NCBI GenBank assembly: GCA_037102815.1
Contig: BTPP01000007.1
Span: 2,604,001 to 2,668,000, forward strand
Length of the DNA: 64,000 bases
Direction: 5' to 3'
DNA from: Neurospora intermedia
Taxonomy: Eukaryota; Ascomycota; Sordariomycetes; Sordariales; Sordariaceae
In this document: positions 11,414-22,009 of the stretch, in pieces
Layout: each line of letters opens with the position of its first letter
Numbering within the stretch: position 1 is the stretch's first letter
Notes under the pieces: generated by a model
Database searches by the model: none
Seen by the model: only the letters and a program-made list of their open reading frames with translations
What the model was told of the DNA's origin: nothing
Translations under genes and position numbers: made by a program

Positions 11414-12621
11414 TCAAGTTGATAATTTTCAGCAATCATTAGTCTATACTGTCAAGCTCTCCTACCCCTATTTCACCCTGTTGTTTCCATCACTCTAAAA
11501 ATTTGCTAGTCTCGAGGGCTTCTATAGTTGGAAAAAGTCATAAAAGCCGGCCCTTGTATCCCAATGTCCTGTATAGTATAAAAGAAATGCAATTTCACAT
11601 TCGTGGTGCCGCCTGGACGGCTGCTCTACACCAGCGTTGTCTTTTATAGTTGATGCAGTCCTGCCTAGGTTAGAACTGGAACGTTGGTCTGACCTGACAA
11701 GTAAGATCAAAAGACTTCGGAATGCCGAGATATTACAAGCCCCATTTCGGAATGTCATGCCTGGTACGGTATGAGATGGATGGCTTCATGTTCTGATTGT
11801 CTGGTGACGCAACTGATGCTGGGACGGATAAAATCGACGGCCCAACATTAGATGGTATGGCACTTCTGGATACAACCCATGTCCGTTGAAGATAAGCAAT
11901 TAACTTTTTTGTATAGTGTTTCTACGTTCCAGAATCTTATCTGAAGTTTGGTGTGGTCACCTGCGGGTTGACCGTTCTATGAAGTTGGGATGACTTCCGT
12001 TGAAACACCCCTTCAAGCTGGAAGCGGTCCGACAACCATTCACTCTTATTGAGATTCTAGCACTTCTTTTCCTTTCGCTCCAAAACGTGATTAATAATCT
12101 TATTGCTGCTGACTGTCTCTATAACTACGCTAGTCGTACATCTAGGCACGCGGTCCTTTGTCTGTCGAAGCCGGGAAGGAAGAACATGTAGTTCCCAAAC
12201 AAAATGTCTCTCCCCGTGTCGTATACGCCTCGATATCCCCCTTCATCCCATCTCCTTCGAGAAGAAAGCGATATTCAGGTTTGTCCTTTCTACAGGTATA
12301 AAAGCGGGCCTCCCCATTTGCCAAACTTCCTCCTCTTTCCTTCTATTCTCGTCTGTCGTATCCCCCACACCCTACCGACATCTCGTTTGCCAACTCGGCC
12401 CAGAATAAAACTTCGTTAACCGGTTGCGTTCTATCCATTCTTCGCTTTCTCCGTCTACCTAAGTTTACTCACGCCGTCCCTCTTGCAAATCGCGCAACTC
12501 CGAAACTCTTTCCAACAACCATCTTTCGCCCAGTTCTCATTCTTGGATCCAGAAATCTCGCGCGAGTGGTGATCTCACCAATTTCTCAGTCACCGATCGT
12601 GACCTCTCTCTCGATCAAGCG
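11414..12621. other. Intergenic with pyrimidine-rich leader
   Basis: No gene is supported here. From about 12200 to 12620 the plus strand becomes rich in C and T, as is common in the promoter and 5' untranslated region of Neurospora genes. It probably serves the cysteine-rich gene that starts at 12622. Confidence 0.5.
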
Positions 12622-13719
12622 ATGGAGAATGGGCCGGCCTCAACGATGTCTTGCCAGTGCAGGGCCTGCCTCGACCAGCTCGCAAGCCCCCAGTGGCTGT
12701 GGTTCCACGAGCAACAACACCATGCCAATCACAAAATCATCGCCTGCCCGCACTGCGACACCATCTTACCGACGAGAGACAAGTATTTCCCTGCCGATAA
12801 CGACAAGACACGGGGACAACTTCTCAGGTGCCCCTCATGCAACCGCCAAGATCAGCTCAAGCTCTTTCTTCGCCGGCAGACCGCCTTTGCCTGCGGCTTC
12901 TGTTCGGCCTCTTTCTATACGTTTTCTCCTTCGTCTCCCAGTTCTTCTTCCCATGCTTCCGGCGCTACGACAACCCCCGGCTTCAGCTCCAGCTCTGGCG
13001 TCTCCGACTCTAGTAGGTCTCACTCACGCACCAAGCACCACTACTTCCGCCACCTTGCAGCCGAATTTGTCCGTAACGATGAGCTCATCGAACAAGGCCA
13101 GCCGCCGCGCGAATGGAATCGCGACAACATCATTTACGGCTTGCTCCAGCGTCCAGAAATCGCCAAACACTGGAGGGCCTTGACTGTGCGCAGCAAGGCC
13201 GGTGGTGGTGCGTGGTGCAAGATTCCGGCTGGAGTCGATGCATTTTTCAGTTGGGACATGGACACGGACGAACTGGGAAGTACAGCTGCAAAGGATTTTC
13301 CTCGTGGAAAATGGAACTTGCAGAGCTGGCTGCAATACTTTGATCCAGAGAAGGATGGCGATGAAAAGGTTGCAAAGGTGGCAGCGTTGGCGTTTGCGCA
13401 GGCTGCCAAATTCTATAGACGTCGGTCTGGTAGGGTTGAGGCAAGCATTCGGACGAATGGAGTTGGCTCGGTCGGAAGCAAGAAAGAAGAGCAAGGGGGA
13501 GGAGAGGAGAAGGTCGGTTTGAACAAACCACTTCCAGAGTTGCCTATTGTGTCAGTATTTTCTTCATCATCAACTATGCCGCCAACTGGATTGAAGAGCA
13601 CAGATTGTCGGAGAGATCAGGATAACAAACGACGAGAAAAGGAAGTCGACAAGACAAGAATGAGCGTAAGACATATTGTAAAGCAGATTGAGATGGCCTT
13701 GTCAACTGCTTACTGCTGA
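12622..13719 (+). CDS. Unknown cysteine-rich, probably zinc-binding protein
   Basis: A single exon codes for 365 residues that I do not recognise. The N-terminal 120 residues hold several paired cysteines: CQCRAC near residues 11-16, then CPHC, CPSC and CGFC, with histidines between (WFHEQQHHANH). This suggests two or more zinc ribbons or fingers. A serine-rich linker follows at about 100-135. A conserved-looking central part (KHHYFRHLAAEFVRNDELIE to WLQYFDPEK, about 135-240) may be a separate helical domain. The C-terminal third is charged and of low complexity. A second in-frame ATG lies eight codons in, directly before the first cysteines. A nuclear or RNA/DNA-binding role would be a guess. 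Confidence 0.7.
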   Translation: MENGPASTMSCQCRACLDQLASPQWLWFHEQQHHANHKIIACPHCDTILPTRDKYFPADNDKTRGQLLRCPSCNRQDQLKLFLRRQTAFACGFCSASFYTFSPSSPSSSSHASGATTTPGFSSSSGVSDSSRSHSRTKHHYFRHLAAEFVRNDELIEQGQPPREWNRDNIIYGLLQRPEIAKHWRALTVRSKAGGGAWCKIPAGVDAFFSWDMDTDELGSTAAKDFPRGKWNLQSWLQYFDPEKDGDEKVAKVAALAFAQAAKFYRRRSGRVEASIRTNGVGSVGSKKEEQGGGEEKVGLNKPLPELPIVSVFSSSSTMPPTGLKSTDCRRDQDNKRREKEVDKTRMSVRHIVKQIEMALSTAYC

Positions 13720-14322
13720 AGGCACAGGGGTTTGCAAAGGGTCAAATACCTGTCGAGAGCCATACTTGTACATAACTGTCAGGATACTCGTCGGCTGAGT
13801 CGCAACTTTGAGGGGTGTCCGAAAATGTAAAAAGGTTCTTGTATATGCCTAGAAAGCATAAGTTGACAATTGGAAAGAGACCTGAGTTGTTTGCGATACA
13901 TTTTTCTATGTTTGTAAGGTGTTCAACCGAGATATGGAGGTCTTCGAGCATAAGCTACTGGACGGTAGAAGAATTAGGGATCTGGAATAGAAGTGATCCA
14001 AATGGACCAGGTTGTTTCTGAGTCCAGCAATGGCAATTTTCGAGTATCTCGATGTATCGGTATTTCAAGATGGTAGAATGACGAGGTAGGAACGCAACGA
14101 ACGTCGTGTTTCTAAAACATTCAACACGGCGAACACATGTCACTTACAAAAAACCAAACTTGTATATACTTGATGATGTTATAATTGTGCTAATCGGCTC
14201 TTCCGCAGCATATTGCTCACAAAAAATGGATATAGAGAAAAAGGTGAGATTACAGGGAGATGCTGAATATTGACAATAAAACAAAAAGACAAGTGCATGA
14301 ATAAGTATGGGAGCAAAAAGGA
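13720..14322. other. Intergenic, no gene seen
   Basis: This is 3' flanking DNA of the cysteine-rich gene up to tRNA-Arg. It holds only short chance open frames. Confidence 0.5.
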
Positions 14323-14408
14323 CGATCCGGATGGGACTCGAACCCACAACCTCAGTCTTATCCTCCCGAAATTAGGAGGACCACACGATACCATTTCGCC
14401 ACCGGACC
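14323..14408 (-). tRNA. tRNA-Arg(CCT), with intron
   Basis: On the minus strand the acceptor stem GGTCCGG pairs with CCGGATC and the D-arm is GCGA/TCGT. The anticodon stem TGGTC/GACTG encloses CT-CCT-A, and the T-arm is GTGGGTTCGAGTCCCAT. A 14-base intron follows position 37. Its GGGAGG can pair with the anticodon region, as is usual in eukaryotic pre-tRNAs. The tRNA reads AGG codons. Confidence 0.9.
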
Positions 14409-14720
14409 GTTGCTTGTTAAGGAAAGTTGTGAAAATCGTTCGTTATAAGTGTAGTAACAATACGAGGCCAAACATCAAAGGTTCCCTGCACGACTGTACA
14501 ACGCTGCACCGACAAACCCTCTTCTTACACTGAGTTTGAGAATAACAAAACATATAAAGAATAATAATGTAAGTTATAAATTCTAATAAGAAGAGAAGTA
14601 AATAAGAAGGCTAAAAAGAAGTAAGGCTTCTTGGCTCGAAGCGACGAATGTTTTGGAACGAAGTATGAGAGAGAAACCAAAAAAAGTGCAAAAAAGTTGT
14701 AGAAACAGGTGTGAAAACAA

Positions 14721-14791
14721 TGCGCCAGCCGCGAATCGAACGCGGGGCCCATCGATGGCAACGATGGATTTTACCACTAAACCACTGGCGC
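14721..14791 (-). tRNA. tRNA-Gly(GCC), copy 1
   Basis: A 71-base cloverleaf with acceptor GCGCCAG/CTGGCGC, anticodon arm CATCG-TTGCCAT-CGATG and T-arm CCGCGTTCGATTCGCGG. There is no intron. The sequence is identical to the copies at 24374-24444 and 26209-26279. Confidence 0.95.
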
Positions 14792-15023
14792 TTTGTAAGA
14801 AGATTGGAACATTGTTGTGAGAAGGTGGGTTATGATGGAGATTGAAACGCGTAAGAAAAACGATAAAAAGTTTCGTTTGCAGAAGTTTGGACGTTGGGAT
14901 GCTAGGGTGGGGCCTGTACACTAAATTTGGCTGTCGCCTCAGTTCCGCTGTGCAAGGGCTGTTAGGGCGAGCGGGCTGGCTACCTTCGGTGAAACTTGGG
15001 ACGGAATTCTGGATGATCAGATG

Positions 15024-15044
15024 ATCTGATAAATATTATCAGAT
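15024..15044. promoter_or_regulatory. Inverted pair of SRE-type GATA sites
   Basis: ATCTGATAA at 15024-15032 and its reverse complement TTATCAGAT at 15036-15044 face each other across three bases. ATCWGATAA is the published binding consensus of the iron-responsive GATA repressors (SreA of Aspergillus, Fep1 and SRE relatives), which carry two zinc fingers. A further half site (GATCAG) lies just upstream. The pair is about 1.07 kb before the start codon of the AMID-like gene. Confidence 0.65.
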
Positions 15045-15493
15045 GGAGGTGCAGGCTTCGGTCGCATTTCCTATTCCAACACCCAATTTTCTTGTGGTGA
15101 CAGCGCATTTAGCCAGAAAGCTGCACACCCAAAGTGGGAATGGAGGCCACAGCATTTCCTATTTCGTTGGCCAGAAATCGATCCAAGACTTTCAAAGTGG
15201 GATCCATTGTCCGCTGAATGGCGAAGAGAGAGCGTTGGCCCGCCGGGGTTTGCGGAAAAACAAGATTGGACCAGACGAACACACAAGTTCACAAAAATGG
15301 CTCCGTCCGATACCGGGTGTGAGGGGTTCCACGCAGTCGTCAACTTTTGTTTCGTGAATTCGTCTGAAGCCCTTGACCGTCTCTGCCTTTTGCTATTTTT
15401 AATAACTGATTGCATTGAATAACTTCACGGCCCATTCTCTCCAATCGAACAGCATGATGGACTCAAGTCCAGAACTCAAAGTTCAAAGGGAAG

Positions 15494-15502
15494 ATCTGAT
15501 AA
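15494..15502 (+). promoter_or_regulatory. SRE-type GATA site ATCTGATAA
   Basis: A perfect match to ATCWGATAA, about 610 bases upstream of the start codon of the AMID-like flavoprotein gene. No other gene intervenes. Confidence 0.6.
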
Positions 15503-16113
15503 GCACTCGGGAGCACATGTGAAGCAGGATCTCGACGGCGGGAGAAGGGAATGCATGGGCTAGCTGCTAGCTCGTCTCTTCGGGTCGTGGGTGGAGGCGC
15601 TAACTTGTGATGTACACAGTAGGTAGTGTATATGGAGCGACGCTTCAATTGTTGCATATCTCCATTTCAGTTTCCTTCACTCTTCGTTTCTCCCGGCATC
15701 CCGTTTCTTCCTTCCTGATGAGTGCGAGGGTGGTGACATCGTATCCATGCGAGTTACAGATCCACCCACCCACCCTCTTTACCCTGGCCCCAGGATCCTT
15801 GAAGATGCTCAAAACGAAAGCGCGAGCCCAACACGTTCATCCGACCTCCTTCCCGTCATAGTTCCCCCGTCTCCCACATCCGTCGTCTCGCTTGCTTTTT
15901 TCCAAAGTTCCAGTTTGTGTACCTAGCCATCCTCTGTCGACCCATACAACCTAACGTAACGCATCGATCAAACGCACCCAACCCACGCAGCCCACGCTAT
16001 CTGGCTCCCAACTGAAGTTCCTTGAATCCATCGCCAGAAGAGGCAGTTACAAGGTCCGACAGATTACCTATACCCTTATACACACACACAAACACAGGCA
16101 CATACAACTTAAG

Positions 16114-17673
16114 ATGGGTTCTATTGCCGTTGACGACGCCACCATGTCGAGGCCTCCCTTCAAGGTTCTTGTTGTTGGTGGTTCTTACGGCGGTCTCTCC
16201 GCTGCCCTCAACTTGCAAGACATCTGCAGCGGCCGTGCTGCCCGCTGCGGCCCTGACGCCAAGAAGGCTGCCCTTGACGGCACTTCTGCTGCCCATGATG
16301 GCCCTCAGTTCGCCGTTGACATCACTGTTGTAGACGAAAGAGATGGCTTCTGTAAGATGTGCCCGCTTGCGCCCGCCCTCAGCAACGTTCACATGTACTA
16401 ACACACATGCTCTCTCCACAAGACCATCTCATTGGCACCCCATTGGCCTTTGCCGATGAAACCTACGCCGAAAAGTGCTGGGTCAAGTACGAGGACGTTC
16501 CCGCCCTGCAACAATCTCCCAACAACATCCGTATACTCCGGGGCTCTGTCCAGTCCATCGATCAGGAGCGCAAGATTGCCAAGGTTCTCGGCAGTGAGAA
16601 CGGTCCCGAGCCCATCGACCTCAAGTACGACTACCTCATTGCCGCCGCCGGCTTGAGGAGGGTCTTTCCTGTCGTGCCCCAGTCCCTGCTCAGGAAGCAG
16701 TATCTCTTTGAGGCTGGCGACCACATTCAGGCCGCGACTGCCAACAGACATGGTGTCGCTGTTGTAGGTGGAGGTGAGTTTGAGCCGCAGAATTATCACC
16801 TTTCCTCCCATGTACCTTGCTGACTGATAAACAACAACAGGTGCTGTCGGTATCGAGATGGCTGCCGAGCTCAAGCTCGTTTGTCCCGACCTGAAGGTCA
16901 CTCTTATCCACTCGCGTGACAAGCTTCTCTCGGCCGAGCCTCTTCCTGAGGAGGTCAAGGACCGCAGCTTGGAGCTCGTCCATGAGGCCGGTGTTGAGGT
17001 GCTCATGTCCCACCGCGTCGACAGGACCGAGGAATTTGTCGATAACGGGCACAAGGCATACAAGGTCTACTTTACCAACGGCCATACCCTTGTTGCCGAC
17101 TCCGTCATCATGGCCATTTCCAGGAGCGTGCCATCGACCACCTTCCTCCCCAGGGAAGTCCTCAACGAGGAAGGTTATGTTAAGATCCAGCCCAGGTACG
17201 TACCCATCCCAATTTCGACGAACCTCAAAGCAAAACTAACTGCCTGGGTGTTGTAGCCTCCACTTCCCTTCCGAAAGCCCCAATTCGGACGATCACCTCG
17301 CCATCGGCGACCTTGTCAAGTGGTCCGGTATCAAGCGGTGCGGTGGTGCCATGCACATGGGCTACCTGGCCGCCAACAACATTCACATGCGCATGAAGCA
17401 GGCTGTTTCCGGCACCGAGCCCACATACCTTGAGCTTGACGAAATTCCTCCCATGATTGGCCTCGCCGTTGGCAAAAAGGCGGTTGCCTACTGGCCCACA
17501 AACGGCGTGTCATCGGGCGAGGATGTCAATAAGCTCTTCTTCGGTGATGACTTGGGTTTTGATAGTGAGTTTTCTCTTTTGGCACCCTATGCAAAGTGAT
17601 TTGCTAACCAGACATTTGAACAGTTTGCTGGAACCATCTGCGTCTAGGCGGTTACGATGTTGTTAAGGCTTAA
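16114..17673 (+). CDS. AIFM2/FSP1 (AMID)-like FAD-dependent oxidoreductase
   Basis: Exons are 16114-16351, 16423-16773, 16841-17195, 17257-17564 and 17624-17673 (433 residues). All phases agree, and branch sites such as ACTAAC and CTAAC are present. The protein is a two-dinucleotide-fold pyridine-nucleotide disulphide oxidoreductase. It has an N-terminal FAD-binding VLVVGGSYGGLSAA (about residues 18-31), then YHLIGTPLA, the second Rossmann motif VAVVGGGAVGIEMAAEL, and a C-terminal FAD contact around LAIGDL with the AAGLR-type motif between. This is the layout of AMID/AIFM2/FSP1, which oxidises NAD(P)H and reduces quinones. In animals FSP1 protects membranes from iron-driven lipid peroxidation. 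The start MGS recalls the myristoylated start of FSP1, but the residue at position 6 (Val) does not fit the myristoylation rule. Three SRE-type sites upstream suggest iron control. The gene is convergent with the siderophore acyltransferase gene. Confidence 0.85.
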
Positions 17674-18427
17674 AAAAATCATTTTTTGAAGGCACTGGCG
17701 TTAAAGCGGTTCGGATATCACGGAATTGGGATAGCATTTTGATTTTATTTTTTCCCTGAAAGGCGATTGATGGGTCATATGAGAACATACATGGGATTGG
17801 GAATATACACCATATAACTGGGCTGGTTACGAACTGGGAGGTCTTCATGAAGCGACGGGTTTCTTGGTCATAATGAAGTATGTCTAGACACTTTGAGTGC
17901 AATTATGAACATAATGTCTCGGTTTGATTCATAGTCTGTTTTCGAGTTTTCAAGCCTGGAGATGAAGCCGTAGTTGTGTAACGGGTTGGATCATTGGGTT
18001 ACTATCTGGTCTTTCTGATCTTTCTATCCCACACAAGAACCGCTACTGATCTTCATCGAAATGTAGCTTAGTGTCCTCCAAATCCCCGCCCCCTTCTTTG
18101 TTCCCCTCTTCTTTGCTGCTTTGATATATGATTGCTCTTGGTACATGTTTTGGTTCGCCAGTCTTCAATCTACGTGCTGTGACATGTTGACTGTTTTGCA
18201 AGGGCCAGGGGAAGGATCACCACTTGTACAACATGGGTAACTAATTCGACGCAAGATTCAAGTACTGTTCTTTTGTTCCACTACTACCTTTCCCAAGTAA
18301 CTTTTCCGGCCATCTTTCTCATTATTCTATTACATGTCCAATCTCAGACAAATGCAGCAATTCTTTTCTGTAATCACCCGACCGCCCAATCCATCCAATT
18401 TTAAGCAATTACCTAGCCTTCCATTAT
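17674..18427. other. Convergent 3' region
   Basis: Shared downstream DNA between the flavoprotein gene (plus) and the siderophore acyltransferase gene (minus). AT-rich and T-rich runs typical of fungal 3' ends are present. No gene is seen. Confidence 0.5.
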
Positions 18428-19858
18428 TCAAAGCTTGGGGACGAGGCCAAGGTGGGTACCGCCGAGGAACTTTTGGTTCTCATCAAGCGGGCACAGCTGG
18501 AAGAAGCGCTCGCGCGAGCATGTGACAAAGGCAGAGCGCTTGTGAGGCAAATCGACAAACTTGTCGAGGCCAAAGCCGTGCATCATGTCGTACATGAGGA
18601 CAGAGGTGTTGGTGTACTTGGGCTCGCCCACGACGTTCATGGTGCGCGGGTCGTCCAGGTAGAGATAGTGCATGAGGGACGACCACCAAGCTGAAACGCG
18701 GTGGGGGCCGCGGTAGCGGACGTCGCCGACGAGCGAGTGGCGTCCGCGGTCGTAGTCGCCGGGGGTGTAGTAGGCTCCCAGGCGGTCCTCCTTCAAAGAA
18801 TGTGTTAGCTACATACCTAAGCTTATTAAGAGCGGCGGAGACGGGGTACAATAAAAGAAAAAAAGAAAAAAAAAACGAACCTTGGCCCAGTAAATCTCAA
18901 AGTAAGCAAAAAAGACATCATCAAAAGCCGCCAAGACGGTGATCTGATGCGGGTCCTCGTGCGCCTTGCGCAAGTACTCGCGGTGCTGTTCCAGTGTGCC
19001 CTCCTCGTTCCAACCCTGCGACACGCGCGGGTCGTTCTGCCACGTGTGGAACAGCTCCAAATGCGCCGGGTTGGTGTAGTCCAGCGCCACCATGGAAAAG
19101 TTCTCCTTCAGGTGCGGGATGTAGCGGCTATAAATGACGGACCCCGGAGCGGGCTTGGCCCGCCTGCGAGGGTGCCAGCACAGCGCGCTGTTGGGCTCGT
19201 TGGTCATGACGTACTCGGTCGCCTGCAGGGGGTAGACGCACTCGAGGCTGCCGTCCTCGCTGTCGGCAAGGCTTTCGGGAGCCCACGCCGGGCGCGCGCC
19301 GAAGGGAGAGCCGGCGCCCTGCCAGAAGGCGCCGCGCAGGATCAGGAGCTCCTTGCCTGCATCGGAACCGTGGAGCTTTTGTTGCTCGGGGGTGGCGGGG
19401 GCTGGGTGGTCGATGGCCAGACCGACGGCCTTGAGCTGGCGGGCGAGCTTGTCGGCGCCGAAGCCGTAGGTGGACAGCCGAAAGGCCTCCTCGGAGGGCC
19501 GGAGGGTGAAGATGACGTAGGTGATCAGCCAGAGCTGGCCGACGGTGGGAGCGGTAGGTTCCTTCCACGAGACGGCCACGGACGGCGAGCGGCGGGCGCG
19601 GCCCCAGGGCGTGTTGATGGAGATGTGAGGCTTGTCCGAGGACTTGAGGTCTTGGGGCTCGGTGAAGAAGAGGGAGTCGTTATGAAGGGGACGGGGCAAA
19701 GCCGCCTTGCTGTCTTGTTGCTTGAGCTGGTACGAATTGGCGACGCCGGGTTCGCCCTTCACGACGAGGTAGGAGGTCTGGTAGGGGTGAGGGAGCTTGA
19801 GGATGGGCTCAGAAGTGGCGACATATTCGGCGAGCCGGCGGGTTGTTGGTGATGCCAT
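18428..19858 (-). CDS. Siderophore hydroxyornithine acyltransferase (SidF/SidL family)
   Basis: Two exons, 19858-18881 and 18790-18428, give 446 residues. The intron has a GTTCGT donor and a CTAAC branch site. The C-terminal half is the GNAT-fold siderophore acetylase domain (IucB/AceI type). Its motifs include the [15 protein letters not shown] region, [35 protein letters not shown] and [12 protein letters not shown]. Such enzymes acylate N5-hydroxyornithine. SidF transfers anhydromevalonyl for extracellular fusarinine or coprogen, and SidL transfers acetyl for ferricrocin. The divergent neighbour is a SidI-type ligase, which makes the mevalonyl-CoA for the SidF route, so SidF is the better guess. 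The last residues are PKL, a weak variant of the peroxisomal signal expected for SidF. Two SRE-type sites lie about 550-600 bases upstream. An antisense open frame of 301 codons is a shadow. Confidence 0.85.
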
Positions 19859-20403
19859 TTTGTGAAGTGTTATATGTATGTGCGTATGTGTGTGAGTAAA
19901 TCAAAAAAAAAAGTATATCTTTGTCAAGTACTTTGGGGTATCGTCACTTTTGGAAAAAGACAATGACTGATCAGAGGAAAGACTGATTGAAAGACTGATG
20001 AAGCGGCTATGGACAGAACTGAGGCCAAAGAAACAATGGTGATGATACAACTCAGTACAACTGCTAATCCGAGCGCTTCCCACTTTACATGGACTGTCGG
20101 CTTCAAGGTCCCAAGGTGGAGGAGGTGTACGAAGACACGCCGGCATTTTCCTCTGCTACCCTGCTACGTAAAGCCGAGGCAGGGACCAGGGGAAATGGAG
20201 GGTGGAGGTTGAGCTGGTGAGATCATCTCGATAGGTTTATATACTCGATTAGGTGAGTTCCAGAAGGCAGGGTATTGACAATGTTTGGTTTGTGAGACTT
20301 TGTGGTGGTGGTGGTCAAGGGAACGAATTAACCAATGAAAAGCGTGGAAGGAACAGAAGCAGTCGGTGGCACGGGTGGGTGTGACGGTCGCAGATGGCGT
20401 CGG

Positions 20404-20412
20404 ATCTGATAA
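20404..20412 (+). promoter_or_regulatory. SRE-type GATA site
   Basis: ATCTGATAA within the longer word CGGATCTGATAA, which is repeated 43 bases further on. It lies about 550 bases upstream of the acyltransferase start. Confidence 0.62.
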
Positions 20413-20446
20413 CTTTACTTGGACGCCAAAGAGTGGGTCCAAGCGG

Positions 20447-20455
20447 ATCTGATAA
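20447..20455 (+). promoter_or_regulatory. SRE-type GATA site
   Basis: Second copy of CGGATCTGATAA in the same orientation. The spacing of 43 bases is about four helical turns, so both sites would face the same side of the DNA. Confidence 0.62.
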
Positions 20456-20807
20456 TTTTTCCCTCACCTGCCGTCCCACATTCCATGGCACACCTCCACC
20501 CGAATTCGGAGCGTTTCGCGGGCGGAGCGAAGTGGGCATCCTCGGCATGCTTGTCGCGAGAGGGTTGAAACAGCCGTAATAAGAAGAGTGAGGCTGAAGA
20601 AACGAAACAAACAAGCACGGGAAGCTCTCAAGCGCTGTAGGCTTTAAATCATTGATATTCCAGCTGTGTAGCAGTCTCGTGAAAGCGTCCGCCTCATCGC
20701 GGGATTTCGCAAGGAATGGAGAATAAAGGTCAAGAGAAGGGAAGGGGCGTTGAGGGAAGAGGGGAAGGATGGATGATGGGGGACAACCTTGGCAGTCAGG
20801 GAAATTC

Positions 20808-20816
20808 TTATCAGAT
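20808..20816 (-). promoter_or_regulatory. SRE-type GATA site
   Basis: TTATCAGAT on the plus strand, that is ATCTGATAA on the minus strand, in the middle of the shared promoter region. Confidence 0.6.
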
Positions 20817-21099
20817 TCTTTTCTGTCGGACGATCTTTGCGGCATTTTGTCAGTAAGCGGGAAGGGGTTACTTGCATACCCATATATGAAATAAACGACC
20901 GACATGTGCTTGAACGCTCTTGTAGCTCCCACCTGCTGTAGGCACCGTGTGTGGTTCAGCGTGTCCATTAATCCGGTACAGTACACTACCGAGGGGCCGG
21001 CAAAAGTCAACAGCCAAAGAAGGAAGCGATCATCCTTTCCCCGTCGGTCCCTTTACGACTCTTTCGTCAAATCACCGGTCACCGTTGCATTGTGGTTTT

Positions 21100-21108
21100 T
21101 TATCAGAT
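21100..21108 (-). promoter_or_regulatory. SRE-type GATA site
   Basis: TTATCAGAT after a short T run, about 900 bases upstream of the acyl-CoA ligase start. Confidence 0.6.
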
Positions 21109-21503
21109 GGAACTAACGACGCAGCCTCTCCACCTTCCATGCCGCTCTTGCGTCCACTTCATCCTTTTTTCCCCTGTCGATTCTTCCATGACTCCAATTT
21201 TCTGAAAAAAATTCTCTTGCAACCCCAGCTCCGACTCCAATTCCGTCCACTCTCTCCTCAACGTTGGATGTCATGATGCCATCCGCCATCAGCCGAGGAC
21301 CGGGTTGCTGCAACTGGAGCGAAACCCGCGTCTCCACCTCTAGCTCCGTTCAGGGCGTTGAACATGTGTCAATGTCACCCACGGTTTTTTTGTCACCACT
21401 CTGCGACTCCAGCTCGAGATGGAGCACCATGAAGGGGGGGACCCGGAGGGCATTGGAGGTTGACCCTCCTCGCATTCACAAGGCTGTGCCAGAAAAAAAA
21501 ATC

Positions 21504-21512
21504 TTATCAGAT
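21504..21512 (-). promoter_or_regulatory. SRE-type GATA site
   Basis: TTATCAGAT, followed by GATTAGATCAAGATC, about 500 bases upstream of the acyl-CoA ligase start. It is the site nearest to that gene. Confidence 0.6.
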
Positions 21513-22009
21513 TGATTAGATCAAGATCAAGGCAGCAACAGACAGCAGACATCACCGCAATCGGGCAATATCACCGATTTCGTCGACGATCCCGTCACCT
21601 CCGCCGTGTCCCAAAGTGGGAAGAGCAGCTCCTCCCATCCCCACTGTGGCCGGTGACTGACCACCACGAGCTGGAGTCTGGGAAAACGAAAGACGAGTTT
21701 CGGGCCTACGAAGCTTCTAGGGCAACTTGGCTGAGGTGTCCCGGTTTTCTTGCTGGTTGTATCCCATCCCATCATACGTAAACCTGCCTGCTCCGTTTTG
21801 TTGGCGTGCTGCAAATACCCTTGAATCCCTTCCTGCCTCGTCCTGAAGTCGTCAGCGGTCAGCCAGTCCGTCTTTGTGTCGAGTGATACATTCTTCGTTG
21901 CTTTTGTCCCTTTACCTTGTACCCTTTGCTTCTTTTTGGCCTCTTTAACTCTCCTCCAACTGAACTCTTTTGTATCGGGCCAATAACATCTCTTCTCACA
22001 ATACACAAT

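Larger units (their letters stand above)
14792..16113. promoter_or_regulatory. Upstream region of the AMID-like gene
   Basis: About 1.3 kb with no credible gene. It contains three ATCTGATAA sites (listed separately) and, from about 15650 on, the pyrimidine-rich DNA typical of a fungal promoter and leader. A CA-rich run lies just before the start codon. The nearest other gene is tRNA-Gly, transcribed away, so these sites most likely serve the flavoprotein gene at 16114. Confidence 0.55.
19859..22009. promoter_or_regulatory. Shared promoter region of the divergent siderophore genes
   Basis: This 2.15 kb region lies between two start codons that point away from each other. It holds five ATCTGATAA sites, two nearer the acyltransferase and three nearer the ligase. 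A pyrimidine-rich stretch and the word CCAAT lie just before the ligase start. A minus-strand open frame of 231 codons (20315-21010) crosses the sites, has no recognisable domain and is probably chance. Confidence 0.65.

Noticed and set aside
18947-19852. 301-codon plus-strand open frame
   Set aside because: It lies exactly opposite the first exon of the siderophore acyltransferase. GC-rich third positions of that gene keep the antisense frame open.
20315-21010. 231-codon minus-strand open frame in the shared siderophore promoter
   Set aside because: No domain, mixed codon use, and it overlaps three GATA sites. A promoter is the simpler explanation.
21917-22009. Upstream ATG extending the acyl-CoA ligase by 31 residues
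   Set aside because: The extension is hydrophobic without a targeting pattern, and family proteins start near the ATG at 22010. It is kept only as a possibility.
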